Source: an uncultured Collinsella sp. (lineage in GTDB: Bacteria; Actinomycetota; Coriobacteriia; Coriobacteriales; Coriobacteriaceae). From it: 50,785 nucleotides of DNA. The position numbers and the translations under genes are program-made. The stretch spans positions 1-50,785 of the forward strand of contig CABUNB010000012.1 in assembly GCA_902492755.1 (NCBI GenBank), read 5' to 3'. A model generated the notes under the pieces. That model was not told the DNA's origin. It did no database searches and worked only from the letters and a program-made list of their open reading frames with translations. Positions 26,044 through 35,248 of this stretch are shown here, in pieces (positions within the stretch are counted from its first letter, which is position 1; the number at the start of each line of letters is the position of its first letter).

Positions 26044-28011
26044 CTAGCGCAGGGAGCGCAGGCCGCCGGCTTCTTTGTCGAGTACCGTAAAGCGCACGGC
26101 ATCCAGGTGTTCCAAGATGCTGATGGCGCGTTTGCGCGACACACCAAGGGCCTCGCGCAGCACGCTCGTGGTGGCAGCGCCGCCGGCATCGGCGATGGCG
26201 GCGGCAACAAGCTCGCGCGCATGGGCCTCGGCGGCGGCGGACAGGGCAACGTCGCGCTCGACCTTAACGATCGAGCGGTTGAGCGAAAGCTCGCGCAGGG
26301 CACGCGTCATGGTGTCGCGATCGAGCTGCAGCTGCTCGCCCACCTCGGGCAACGTCGGCGCATCGAGGCTGGCCTCGTCCAGCAAGGCAACGATGCGCTC
26401 GCAGGCCTCGCGTACCACACGCGCCGCGGCGGCAGCGGAGCGCGGGTCGAACACCTCGGCACCCTCGGCGGCACACACGCCGCGCGAGCAGCCCTCGGCA
26501 ATCAACGCCGCGGCAACAGTATCGTCGGCGGCAGGCCAGGCGGCATGTGCGACGGCGCCGGGCGTAAAACCCGTCTCCTTGGGAGCCGCCGTGTGCATGG
26601 CCGACAGGATCGTCGCGAGCGTATCCATCGCAGCGTCGAGCACGACAGCGCTCGCGTACAGCGCCACGTCGCCCGCGGCAAGCTCGCGCACCGCACCCTG
26701 GTCCACCAGCGCACGCAGCGAAGCCTCAACATCGCCGGCAGCAGCATCCAACGCCGCAACAACATCGGCAGCCGTAACCGGCAGTGCCTGCAGCGCCAGC
26801 CACGCGTCGACCGTACCAGCAACATCCCCCGCCTCGAGCGCCGCATACAGCGCACGCTCCCCGTCGGCAAGCTCGCGCGAACGACGGCAGCGCGACAACA
26901 ACACACGTCCGCCGCCAATGAGCATCACCGGCGAATACGACAGAACCACGGCATGGTCGCCGGCGCGCAACGGCAACGGGTCTTCCAAGCGCACCTGAAC
27001 GGTACGCGTCTCGCCCACCGCCATGGGCGCCTCGCCCTCCATGAGCATGATGCGGCCGACGACCTCCGCCGTACCCGCCATCACGTGCACACGCGCGCCC
27101 GACTCGAGCACGCGCGGCTTGGCTCCCTCGCGACCCAAATACGTAAACGTCATCATAAAGCGCATCGTCTGGCCAAAGCGGCCCGCCACGCCGAGCATCT
27201 CACCGCGATCGAGCGCGGCGACGCCATCGCCCACCAGGTTGAGCGCCACACGCTGTCCGGGCAGTGCTCGCGGTGTATCGCCATGCACCTGAATCCCGCG
27301 CACGCGACAGACCGTACGCGACGGCAGCGCGACGAGCTCATCCCCCACCGCGACGGGCGCATCGTGCAACGTTCCCGTCACCACGGTACCGACGCCCTTG
27401 ATCGTAAAGCAGCGATCGATGGGCAGACGCGGTGCGGCATCGGTGAGCTCGGCACGGGCACGGCAGGCACCCCAGCAAGCGGCAACCTGCTCGTCGAGCG
27501 CAGCCAGCAGGTCATCGATTCCCGCACCGGTCTTGGACGACACAGGCACGATCGGCGCTTCCGCAAACACGGTACCCGACAAAAAGTCATCGACATCGAG
27601 CTCGGCAAGCTCGGTCATCTCGGCGTCGGCCAGGTCGCACATCGTCAGCGCGACCACCATGTGCGTGACGCCCAGCAGCTCCAGCACATGCACGTGCTCG
27701 CGGGTCTGCGGCATCACGCCCTCGACGGCCGAGACCACCAGCACGGCCACGTCGATACCCGTGGCACCCTGCACCATGGCGCGCAAGTAATGCGCGTGGC
27801 CCGGCACGTCGACCAGGCCGACGATCTTGCCACTCGGCAGCGCCAGCTCGCCAAAGCCCAGCTCCACGGTCATACCGCGACGGCGCTCAACCTCCAGACG
27901 GTCGGGATTCTTGCCGGTCAGCGCCTCGATCAGTGCCGACTTACCGTGGTCAACGTGGCCCGCCGTGCCAACGATAACGGGACACTCCACCAGCGCTTGA
28001 ACCTCACTCAT
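26044..28011 (-). CDS. selB: Selenocysteine-specific translation elongation factor SelB
   Basis: Carries Sec-tRNA to the ribosome at UGA codons marked by a SECIS hairpin. The EF-Tu-like GTPase domain shows G1 GTAGHVDHGKS (15-25), RRRGMTVELGF, G3 DVPGHAHY (68-75), then domain II/III and C-terminal winged helices that bind the SECIS. 655 residues against about 614 in E. coli. Odd point: the G4 motif reads ALTMCDLAD, with Met124 where SelB proteins have Lys (T/NKxD). Its ATG overlaps the TGA of selA in an ATGA junction. Confidence 0.96.
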   Translation of the reverse strand: MSEVQALVECPVIVGTAGHVDHGKSALIEALTGKNPDRLEVERRRGMTVELGFGELALPSGKIVGLVDVPGHAHYLRAMVQGATGIDVAVLVVSAVEGVMPQTREHVHVLELLGVTHMVVALTMCDLADAEMTELAELDVDDFLSGTVFAEAPIVPVSSKTGAGIDDLLAALDEQVAACWGACRARAELTDAAPRLPIDRCFTIKGVGTVVTGTLHDAPVAVGDELVALPSRTVCRVRGIQVHGDTPRALPGQRVALNLVGDGVAALDRGEMLGVAGRFGQTMRFMMTFTYLGREGAKPRVLESGARVHVMAGTAEVVGRIMLMEGEAPMAVGETRTVQVRLEDPLPLRAGDHAVVLSYSPVMLIGGGRVLLSRCRRSRELADGERALYAALEAGDVAGTVDAWLALQALPVTAADVVAALDAAAGDVEASLRALVDQGAVRELAAGDVALYASAVVLDAAMDTLATILSAMHTAAPKETGFTPGAVAHAAWPAADDTVAAALIAEGCSRGVCAAEGAEVFDPRSAAAAARVVREACERIVALLDEASLDAPTLPEVGEQLQLDRDTMTRALRELSLNRSIVKVERDVALSAAAEAHARELVAAAIADAGGAATTSVLREALGVSRKRAISILEHLDAVRFTVLDKEAGGLRSLR

Positions 28012-29465
28012 CGTGCAACCGCCTTCTCAACGCATGCGGCAAGCGTCGACGCCGCCGTCTCGATATCGCGGTCGCCCACGAGCGTGCGCACATCAAACAG
28101 AATGCGGTCGTGCGAGGCGCGCGTGACGACCGGCGTATCGAAGTCTTGGACGAGCGAGCGCTTGAGCGCGTCGACGGACAGGCGCCCGTCGACCGGGCAG
28201 ATGGCAACGCACATCGTGGGCAGCTCGACGGTAGGCAGCGAGCCGCCACCGGGGGTTGACGATTCCTCGACGATCTCCACCTGCACGGCACACGGACAAC
28301 CGGCCTTATCGAGCCCGTCGACCATACGATCGCGCAGCTTGCGGGCACGTCGCTCCAAATGGGCCTGCGGCAGCGTAAGCATGCTGAGCACCGGAATATC
28401 GCGATGGGCAACATCGGCGCCGTCCATGTAAATGCGTAGTGTGGCCTCGAGCGCTGCCAGTGCGAGCTTGCCCGGGCGCAGGGCGCGCATAAGCGGATGC
28501 GACCCACAGGCCTGGACCAGATCGCGACGGCCCATGATAATGCCCGCCTGTGCGGCACCGAGCAGCTTATCGCCCGAGCACGACACGATATCGAGCCCCG
28601 CCGCGACCGAAGCCGGCGTGGTTTCTTCGCCTCCGCGCACCAGGATGTCGTCGGGCAACAGCGCGCCCGACCCCTGGTCCTCGTAGAACAGCAGGCCATG
28701 TTTGTGAGCAAGCGCCGCAAGCTCCCGAGAACCCACCTCCTCGTGAAAACCCTCGATGCGATAGTTGGAAGGATGGACCTTAAGGATCATCGCCGTGTCG
28801 GGCGTGATGGCGCGCTCGTAGTCGGCAAGGTGCGTACGGTTGGTGGCGCCGACCTCGACGAGCCGGGCTCCCGAGGCCTCCATGACATCGGGAATGCGGA
28901 AGCTGCCACCGATCTCGACGAGCTCGCCGCGGCTCACGATGACTTCTTTACCCGCGGCATGGGTGGCCAGCACCAGCAGTACCGCGGCGGCATTGTTGTT
29001 GACGACAAGCGCGTCCTCGGCACCGGTAAGCGATCGGATCAGCTGCGCGGCGTGCTCCTTGCGCGACCCGCGCGAGCAGGTGTCGACGCTGTACTCGAGC
29101 GTGCTGTAGCCGCGCGCGACCTCGGCCACGGCCTTGGCGGCCGACTCCGCGAGCGGGGCACGACCCAGGTTGGTATGGATGACCACACCCGTGGCATTAA
29201 CCGCCGGGCGCAGGCTCGGCAGCGCAGAGCGATGCGCACGGAATTCGATGGCCGACGCCAGCTCGCGTTTGGAGCGCGGGGCGGCGCCGGCGCGGATGGC
29301 GGCGCGCTCCTCGTCGAGCTCGGCCGTGACGGCGGCATGGACCACCGCGTCGCAGGTCTCCCCTGCCGCCTTCACCACCGGCCACTCGGCAAGCAGTTCG
29401 TTGACGGAAGGAATGGCGCGCAGGCGGGCGCGCACCTCATCGGACATGTTCTGGCTATCGCTCAT
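28008..29465 (-). CDS. selA: L-seryl-tRNA(Sec) selenium transferase SelA
   Basis: PLP enzyme converting Ser-tRNA(Sec) to selenocysteinyl-tRNA(Sec) with selenophosphate. 485 residues; TGVVIHTNLGRAPL, VVNNNAAAVLLVL, SRGELVEIGGSFRIP, EDQGSGALL and SCSGDKLLGAAQAG with the PLP Lys300 are all standard. The ATG at 29465 has AAAGG eight bases upstream. Coupled to selB by a 4-bp overlap. It relies on SelD, which is not in this window. Confidence 0.96.
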   Translation of the reverse strand: MSDSQNMSDEVRARLRAIPSVNELLAEWPVVKAAGETCDAVVHAAVTAELDEERAAIRAGAAPRSKRELASAIEFRAHRSALPSLRPAVNATGVVIHTNLGRAPLAESAAKAVAEVARGYSTLEYSVDTCSRGSRKEHAAQLIRSLTGAEDALVVNNNAAAVLLVLATHAAGKEVIVSRGELVEIGGSFRIPDVMEASGARLVEVGATNRTHLADYERAITPDTAMILKVHPSNYRIEGFHEEVGSRELAALAHKHGLLFYEDQGSGALLPDDILVRGGEETTPASVAAGLDIVSCSGDKLLGAAQAGIIMGRRDLVQACGSHPLMRALRPGKLALAALEATLRIYMDGADVAHRDIPVLSMLTLPQAHLERRARKLRDRMVDGLDKAGCPCAVQVEIVEESSTPGGGSLPTVELPTMCVAICPVDGRLSVDALKRSLVQDFDTPVVTRASHDRILFDVRTLVGDRDIETAASTLAACVEKAVAR

Positions 29466-29517
29466 GTGCGGCCTTTCAAAAGAAACGTGGACCAGCCGAA
29501 TACATCAGCTGAGTCAA

Positions 29518-31635
29518 TTACTCGTCATTATCCCCGCGCGCGGCAATCTTTTCCACGCGAACGGCGTTTTCCTGGGTGAGCGCGGCGCCCGTAATGGGAT
29601 CCCAGCGCAGCGGCGTGTGGTCGAGTGGACCGACGCCGAGCACCTGGACGCCATCCACACCAGCACCGAACGAACGCCCGCCCGGAGCCGCCGACGTAAA
29701 GATGCACGCCGGATGCAGGTACGGCGTCGTCTCCACGCGCACGCGATCGCGGCCCAAGTCGCTCACGAGCTCGACGATCTCGCCGTCGGCAATACCCATG
29801 CGCGCGGCGACGTCGGCATTCATCTGCACGGCGTCCAGGTCGGAGCCTGCCTCGGCAGCACCGGCCGCCGCGAGCCTGCGCGACGTGTGGGACTCAAAGG
29901 GCCGATTGCCGCTAATGAGGCGAAACATCCCCGGCCCCGGCTCCACCATCGGGGCAATCCAGCCGGGCACACGACCCAAACCAGCGCGCTCCCACACGTC
30001 GCTTGCCAGCGCAATCTTGCCGCCGTCGAGCGGAATCACCGGCTCGCCCGTACGCGACGGCAGCGACATGCCCGTGTCTGCCCAACCGCGCTCTTTAAAC
30101 GCAGCCAGGTCAATCCCAAACGGAGCAACCTGGGCTGCCGCAAGGTCATCCGCCGTAAAGTCGAAGTACTCGCCCACGCCACAGGCAGCAGCCAGGCCGG
30201 CAAAAATCTCCCGTCCGGGACGCGTGTCGTCATGCAAAACCGGCAGCACCGCATTGCGGTAGAACACGCGCGCATCGTTGCGACCCACGACCGTACCCAC
30301 ACCGCGGTCGGCCTCCAGATACGTCACGTCGGGCAGTACAAAATCGGACGCACGCGCCGTCTCGGACCAGCGGATATCGATGGTCACGAGCAGGTCGAGC
30401 TGACGCAAGATGCCAAGCCACGCATCGGCATTGCCGTAGCCCGCGCCGGGGTTGCTAGCATAGACGATAAGCCCGCGCAGGTCACCGGCAAGAATGGACT
30501 GGCCGATCGTCGTGCACAGACCGCGCACCGGATCGACGAGCGGATAGCGCTCCGAGCCTAACTTAGGCTCACGCGGTACCGGCGGCGTCGCAAAGCGCGC
30601 AGGGTCCAAGTCGCCCAGCACGAGCGGCGTCGGCGGGTTGAGCGCGCCGCCCGCATGTCCCAGGCAGCCCAACAACGTATCCACCAGGCAAATGGCGCGT
30701 GCCGTCTGGGTGCTGTTGGCATACGCAATGCCGATACCACCGTGAAAGCCCGCATCGACCACGGCAGCAGGCGCCGCGGCAGCCAGATCGCGCGCCGTCG
30801 CACGGATGTCATCGGCCGGCACATCGCACATCGACTCGGCCCACTCGGGAGTCCAGGTGTCAGCCGCCTGCGCCAGCTCATCAAAGCCCGTGGTATAGCG
30901 AGCCACAAAGTCACGGTCGTACAGGTCCTCGGCAATCAAAACGTGGGCAATACCCAGCAGCAGGGCCAAGTCGCAGCCCGGGCGCACGCGAAGCCAGCGG
31001 TCGGCAAGCGCGGCCGAGCCGCTGCGCCGCGGATCCGCCACAATGATCTTGGCCCCGCGCCGACGGGCATCACTCAAAGCATCGACCGCACCCATCGTCG
31101 ACGAATCCACGATAGAGCGCCCCAGGTACATGATGCAATCGGTATGGGCCAGGTCGGACGCCGGGCTGTAGCCCAAGCTGTGCTCCCAGCCGGTCAGGCG
31201 GCTCACCTCGCAGGCGCCGTCGGCACCGTACACGTTGGACGACCCCAGCGCGTGCATAAAGCGATAGGCCCAATAGCGGTCGAACGAGGGCACGCCGAGC
31301 GTCATGCCCAGCGCACGGGGGCCATGCGCATCCACAATCCCCGCAAGGCGCGATGCGATTTCCGAAAACGCATCGTCCCAGCTCACCGCATCGAACCCCG
31401 AGCCATCACGGCGGCGGCGCATGGGATGCAAAATCCGGTCGCGCTCGTCAAACGGCATGGACAGGCGATGTCGCCCGCGGGCGCAGGGGGCGCGCGCCGC
31501 GCACGGATGCCCCGGCACCGGCAGCTCGGCCACCACACGCCCATCCTCAACATGGGCCGCAAAGGCGCAATCGGCATAGCATCCCCCGCACGTGGTCACC
31601 ACGGTGCGACCGGCACGCTCAGCATCAGATGCCAT
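29518..31635 (-). CDS. Molybdopterin (bis-MGD) oxidoreductase catalytic subunit, DMSO-reductase family, substrate unknown
   Basis: About 705 residues. A [4Fe-4S] site is formed by Cys16, Cys19, Cys23 and Cys51 (CGGCYADC ... PCARGRH); Mo ligand is probably Cys142 in GACEVSRLTGW, a cysteine, not selenocysteine. The domain order is that of PhsA/PsrA/formate dehydrogenase-like proteins, ending in a molydopterin dinucleotide-binding domain (MGIADGEIVELVSDLGRDRV). There is no Tat signal, so it is cytoplasmic, and no dedicated ferredoxin or membrane subunit adjoins it. ATG 31635 chosen (AAAGGGG); the frame to 31743 has no site. Lies between the formate channel and selA. The reaction cannot be read from sequence. 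Confidence 0.8.
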   Translation of the reverse strand: MASDAERAGRTVVTTCGGCYADCAFAAHVEDGRVVAELPVPGHPCAARAPCARGRHRLSMPFDERDRILHPMRRRRDGSGFDAVSWDDAFSEIASRLAGIVDAHGPRALGMTLGVPSFDRYWAYRFMHALGSSNVYGADGACEVSRLTGWEHSLGYSPASDLAHTDCIMYLGRSIVDSSTMGAVDALSDARRRGAKIIVADPRRSGSAALADRWLRVRPGCDLALLLGIAHVLIAEDLYDRDFVARYTTGFDELAQAADTWTPEWAESMCDVPADDIRATARDLAAAAPAAVVDAGFHGGIGIAYANSTQTARAICLVDTLLGCLGHAGGALNPPTPLVLGDLDPARFATPPVPREPKLGSERYPLVDPVRGLCTTIGQSILAGDLRGLIVYASNPGAGYGNADAWLGILRQLDLLVTIDIRWSETARASDFVLPDVTYLEADRGVGTVVGRNDARVFYRNAVLPVLHDDTRPGREIFAGLAAACGVGEYFDFTADDLAAAQVAPFGIDLAAFKERGWADTGMSLPSRTGEPVIPLDGGKIALASDVWERAGLGRVPGWIAPMVEPGPGMFRLISGNRPFESHTSRRLAAAGAAEAGSDLDAVQMNADVAARMGIADGEIVELVSDLGRDRVRVETTPYLHPACIFTSAAPGGRSFGAGVDGVQVLGVGPLDHTPLRWDPITGAALTQENAVRVEKIAARGDNDE

Positions 31636-31725
31636 CTCGATTACCCCTTTCCAAACCAAACGCAACAGGCCTACGGGCAAGCAATTAGCCCCAAGCCCCA
31701 AAGCCAACAAGCCCCAAGGCCAAAT

Positions 31726-31760
31726 GAGCCTCCCGCACGGCAACGCCCCGCGGGAGGCTC
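31726..31760 (-). terminator. Hairpin between the formate channel and the molybdopterin oxidoreductase gene
   Basis: Perfect 11-bp arms GAGCCTCCCGC/GCGGGAGGCTC with a 13-nt loop, 22 bp after the channel stop; followed on the minus strand by ATTTGG. Probably a weak terminator or processing site that lowers downstream sel expression. Confidence 0.5.
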
Positions 31761-31781
31761 AACACCCAGCGAACAGTCTCT

Positions 31782-32621
31782 TTACGCCTCGGACTTCTTG
31801 GCGTAGATAAACCAATAGCCCAGTGCAATCAAAACCGCGCCGCCCACGATGTTACCCAGCGTGGCGGCGGACAGGTTAAACGCAATACCCGCAACATTCA
31901 GCGCACCGGCGCCGGCAACGTCGGCACCGTAGCCGCACGCGTGCATCACGGCGCCCATGGGCAAAAAGTACATGTTGGCAACGCAGTGCTCAAAACCGCA
32001 GGCCACGAAGGCGGCAATGGGAAGCAGAATGCCCACGACCTTGTCGACCACAGTCTTGCCGGCGGTGCCGATCCACACGGCCAGGCACACAAAGATGTTG
32101 CACAGGATGCCGCGGAAGAAGATCGTCACCCAGTTGATCGTCACCTTACCGGCGGCGACGCTCACCATGGAATTGGCGACCGCCTCGCCGTTGAGCTTGT
32201 AGATGCCAGCCATGTACACCAAAAAGACGATGAACAGGGCGCCGACAAAGTTACCGACCCATACGACAAGCCAGGCTTTGAGCATCTGACCTAACGTGAT
32301 CTTTTTGCTCTTGAGCGCGCAGACCATAAGTGAGTTGCCCGTAAAGAGCTCGGCGCCGCACACCAGCACGAGCACCAGGCCCAGGCAAAAGCACAGGCCG
32401 CCCACAACACGCTGGGCACCCCAGCCCAGCGTGCTGTCGCTCAAAAACACCGTAAAGAACAGGCCGCCGAAGGCAATGAACGCGCCGGCGAACATTGCCA
32501 ACAGAAAGGCCTTAGCGACCGGCAGGTTGGCCTTGGTCACGCCGGCGGCCTCGGTCTTTGCCTCGATCGCGGCGGGCGCCAGGCAATCGGGAGCGGGATA
32601 CTCCACCTTGGTATCTGCCAT
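31782..32621 (-). CDS. Formate/nitrite transporter family channel (FocA/FdhC-like)
   Basis: 279 residues with six hydrophobic segments and FNT hallmarks: FAGAFIAFGGLFF (first segment), GLVLVLVCGAELFTGN with the family's Glu-Leu-Phe-Thr-Gly-Asn, WVGNFVGAL, and AVWIGTAGKTVVDKVVGILLPIAAFVACGFEHCVANM, whose GFEH carries the central pore His. Start at ATG 32621, discarding an in-frame TTG at 32654. Next to hyf genes it most likely moves formate to or from formate dehydrogenase, matching focB at the end of the E. coli hyf operon. Confidence 0.92.
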   Translation of the reverse strand: MADTKVEYPAPDCLAPAAIEAKTEAAGVTKANLPVAKAFLLAMFAGAFIAFGGLFFTVFLSDSTLGWGAQRVVGGLCFCLGLVLVLVCGAELFTGNSLMVCALKSKKITLGQMLKAWLVVWVGNFVGALFIVFLVYMAGIYKLNGEAVANSMVSVAAGKVTINWVTIFFRGILCNIFVCLAVWIGTAGKTVVDKVVGILLPIAAFVACGFEHCVANMYFLPMGAVMHACGYGADVAGAGALNVAGIAFNLSAATLGNIVGGAVLIALGYWFIYAKKSEA

Positions 32622-32660
32622 GTCAATCACTTCTTTCCTAATGGGCAGGGACAAGCGCTC

Positions 32661-33164
32661 CTACAGCTCCTGCCCCAAGCGGACAAAGTGGGAAAAGTCG
32701 TTGGCGGCCACGGCGTCGTACACGGCGTCGACGGCCTCAAAGACCTCCGGGGACATGGGGTTGTAGAACTCCGTGTCGCCCGGCTGAATCCCTACGAAGA
32801 CGATATCATCGCATGATTGCTCGATCTCTTCGATCAGAATCGAGAGCGGGAGCGAATGTGTGGTGAACATCGACTTACGAGCCACGTCGCTTTTGTCGAG
32901 CAGACGGATCGCACCGACGGGCAACGCCATATCGGCGGCATCGACGAGTACCAGGCGCGGCGGACGCACGCGCTTGACCTCGATGATGTCGTCCTCGGGC
33001 GTCTGCCCGCCGTCGATGGTGTACCAACCGGCGATGGGCGCGTCCTCCATCTTTTTGGAGAGTACGGGGCCGGCGGCATCGTCGGCGCGCAGCACGCTTC
33101 CGGCCGTGAGCACGATGCCTGCAAAGGGGGCGCCGTTCACACGGCCATCGATAACGCGACCCAT
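32661..33164 (-). CDS. hycI: Hydrogenase maturation endopeptidase, HycI family
   Basis: 167 residues. Nickel-dependent protease that clips the C-terminal extension of the group 4 hydrogenase large subunit after metal insertion. GIVLTAGSVLRADDAAGP is the GvGNxLxxDDGxG-like N-terminus, LVLVDAADMAL carries the second Asp, and FVGIQPGDTEF follows. ATG 33164 with GGAGGT upstream; it shares its first base with the hyfJ stop. Its substrate is the HyfG protein encoded nearby. Confidence 0.9.
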   Translation of the reverse strand: MGRVIDGRVNGAPFAGIVLTAGSVLRADDAAGPVLSKKMEDAPIAGWYTIDGGQTPEDDIIEVKRVRPPRLVLVDAADMALPVGAIRLLDKSDVARKSMFTTHSLPLSILIEEIEQSCDDIVFVGIQPGDTEFYNPMSPEVFEAVDAVYDAVAANDFSHFVRLGQEL

Positions 33165-33745
33165 TACTGCAACCTCCCCGTCAGATACACGCCCGACACA
33201 TCGCGCACGCGCTCCACCAGATCGCGAAACTTCATTAGGAACGCGACCTGCTGGGCGTGCAGGCCAAAGTCGTCGTCGAAGACCGAGATGCCCGCCTTGG
33301 CCGAGCCGCGAAAGCCGCGCTCGTCGAGCAAGGCATCGCAGGCCTCGAGCAGCGAGGGTACCGCTGCCTTGTCGAGCTGGCACTCGCCAAAGGAGCGGAT
33401 GGCCTCAAACTTAGTCCGGGCCTCCCCCTCCGGCAGCGCGTCGACGAGCGAATAGAAGACATCCACCGGCACGGACAGGCGCGGCTCAAAGCAATCGAGC
33501 ACGCCGGTGTGGTGGCCCACGGCGAGCGTGTAGTACAGCACGTCGCAAGCCTCCTGGGGAACGTCTTCCTCGGTCTCGACAAACTTGCGCGTGAGCTCGT
33601 AGAAGACCACCTGATCGGGCTCGTGGGCCAGGCAGGAATCGGCGACGCCCTCGGCGGCCTCGACACTTGCGCGCGAGGCGTCACCGAAGGAGCCGCCGAG
33701 CATGCCGGGGCCCGCAAAGTAACCAGAGCGGTCCACAAGCTCCAT
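33164..33745 (-). CDS. hyfJ: Formate hydrogenlyase maturation protein, HycH/HyfJ family
   Basis: 193 residues, about 55 longer at the N-terminus than E. coli HycH. The core VVFYELTRKFVETEEDVP ... VLYYTLAVGHHTGVLDCFE matches HycH very closely; the rest is acidic and helical. HycH-type proteins assist assembly of the large subunit of formate hydrogenlyase. The gene follows hyfI without a gap and overlaps hycI, the order found for hyfJ in the E. coli hyf operon. The added N-terminus (PGMLGGSFGDASRASVEAAEG) is of unknown role. Confidence 0.88.
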   Translation of the reverse strand: MELVDRSGYFAGPGMLGGSFGDASRASVEAAEGVADSCLAHEPDQVVFYELTRKFVETEEDVPQEACDVLYYTLAVGHHTGVLDCFEPRLSVPVDVFYSLVDALPEGEARTKFEAIRSFGECQLDKAAVPSLLEACDALLDERGFRGSAKAGISVFDDDFGLHAQQVAFLMKFRDLVERVRDVSGVYLTGRLQ

Positions 33746-34528
33746 CTAGCGACCTCCGGCCAGCACCAGATCCTGCAGCGCGGAGTACACCTCGACGCGG
33801 CGGGGATCATCCTGCTTGTCGATGAGCAGCGCCATGGCACCGCGGATATCGCCCTTGGGCGCGCCCTCGAGCGTATCCATAAACTCGTTGGCCAGGTCGC
33901 GGCCGTAACGGTAGCCGCTCATGGCGCGAGCCTCGCGCTCGATGGCCACGCGCAGCTTGTACGGCACGCCGGGGTGCAGGATATCGGCCTGCTCGCCGGC
34001 AGCCTCCACCGTGGTCTCGGCATGGAGCTTTTGGTCGAGCAGACCAAGCGCCATGGCAAAGCCGTAGATGGTCTGCGCGGGGCTGGGCGGGCAGCCGGGG
34101 ATGTAGACATCGACCGGCAGAATCTTGTCCGTGCCGCCCCAGACGCAGTAGTTGTCGTAGAAGATGCCACCGGTGCAGCCGCACGCGCCATAGGACACCA
34201 CGATCTTGGGGTCGGGTGCTGCCTCAAAGGCGCGCAGAGCCGGCATGCGCATGGCACGCGTCACGGCGCCGGTGTACAACAGCACATCGGCGTGACGGGG
34301 CGAGGGCACGACCTTGATGCCAAAGCGCTCGACGTCAAAGACGGGCGTGATGGAACCGAAGATCTCGATCTCGCAGCCGTTGCAGCCGCCGCAGTCAACG
34401 CGGTAGACGTACACCGAGCGCTTAATCTTCTTAAGAAGGGTCGCCTTGGCCTTCTCGATGCTCTCGTCGAGCTCGATCTTGGTCGGGCGGTACTGAAGCC
34501 GCTCGGGCAAAAGCGTGGGTTCGGCCAT
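33746..34528 (-). CDS. hyfI: Hydrogenase-4 small subunit (NuoB-like)
   Basis: 260 residues. [NiFe] small-subunit homologue holding the proximal [4Fe-4S] cluster: Cys46, Cys49/Cys52 (DCGGCNGCE), Cys116/118 (GACGCTGG) and Cys146 (GCPPSP). Passes electrons from ferredoxin-like HyfH to the NiFe site in HyfG. AAGGAGG upstream of the ATG. Sits in the hyf order between hyfH and hyfJ. Confidence 0.93.
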   Translation of the reverse strand: MAEPTLLPERLQYRPTKIELDESIEKAKATLLKKIKRSVYVYRVDCGGCNGCEIEIFGSITPVFDVERFGIKVVPSPRHADVLLYTGAVTRAMRMPALRAFEAAPDPKIVVSYGACGCTGGIFYDNYCVWGGTDKILPVDVYIPGCPPSPAQTIYGFAMALGLLDQKLHAETTVEAAGEQADILHPGVPYKLRVAIEREARAMSGYRYGRDLANEFMDTLEGAPKGDIRGAMALLIDKQDDPRRVEVYSALQDLVLAGGR

Positions 34529-34530
34529 GG

Positions 34531-35247
34531 TTACTCCTCCTTCGTATCAAAATCCATGATGATGCCCTCGACCGGCGCGGGACCGGCGGGAATCTCGGGC
34601 GCATCGGGGTTGAGCTCGCGGTCGATATACTCCGGGTTCACGCCGTGGCCGCCCAGATACTCCATGCCGGGGCCCTGGGGCTCGCCGGACGCAAGCGTCT
34701 CGTTGGCAGCCATGCCGGCCGCGTTGCCGGTCTTTACGGCCGATGCGGCGCGCAGGGCGTCGAGCTCGCGCTTGCACTCCTGGCACATTCCGACGGTACG
34801 GGCGGCCTGCTCGGCCTCCATGCCGCCGGCCTTTTGCAGCAGGCGCTTGGCGTAGTCGATCTCCTTGTGCGGGGCGAACGGCTTGCCGCAGCGCGAACAG
34901 TGCTCGAGCGTGTAGACGCTCTTGCTGGTGAGGTCGTCCTTGCTCATGACGGCCAGCTCAAACTCCTCGGTGAGCTTGATGGCCTCCATGGGGCAGGCCT
35001 CCTCGCAGCGGCCGCAGAAGATGCAGCGGCCGTAGTCGATCGACCAGGTGATGGTATCGGCCGCAAGGTCGGTGTCCATGCGAATGGCATCGGCCGGGCA
35101 CGCCACACCGCAGGCACCGCAGGCGATGCAGAGCTCGGCGTTGTGCTCGGGTTTGCCGCGCATGTCCTTATTGGTGGGGAACGGCGCAAACGGGTACTTG
35201 ACCGTCGCGTCGCCGGCCTTGGCGTTAACCTTCCAAAGCTTCAGCAT
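34531..35247 (-). CDS. hyfH: Hydrogenase-4 ferredoxin-like subunit (NuoI/HycF-like)
   Basis: 238 residues. Two [4Fe-4S] motifs: Cys40/43/46/50 (CIACGACGVAC) and Cys75/78/81/85 (CIFCGRCEEAC), then a zinc-ribbon-like pair HCSRCGKPFAPH and CQECKRE as in HycF. The C-terminal 55 residues, rich in Pro, Gly and acidic residues, go beyond the E. coli proteins. Starts at ATG 35247, two bases from the hyfG stop. Confidence 0.92.
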   Translation of the reverse strand: MLKLWKVNAKAGDATVKYPFAPFPTNKDMRGKPEHNAELCIACGACGVACPADAIRMDTDLAADTITWSIDYGRCIFCGRCEEACPMEAIKLTEEFELAVMSKDDLTSKSVYTLEHCSRCGKPFAPHKEIDYAKRLLQKAGGMEAEQAARTVGMCQECKRELDALRAASAVKTGNAAGMAANETLASGEPQGPGMEYLGGHGVNPEYIDRELNPDAPEIPAGPAPVEGIIMDFDTKEE

Positions 35248-35248
35248 A

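Noticed and set aside
25843..28431. An 862-codon plus-strand reading frame opposite selB.
   Set aside because: It is the antisense shadow of selB and tRNA-Sec, low in complexity (rich in Arg, His, Gly, Ala), and shows no domain. The same applies to long plus-strand frames opposite valS (12891-15044), tig (17465-18823), the hydroxylase (20225-21940) and hyfB (41872-43821).
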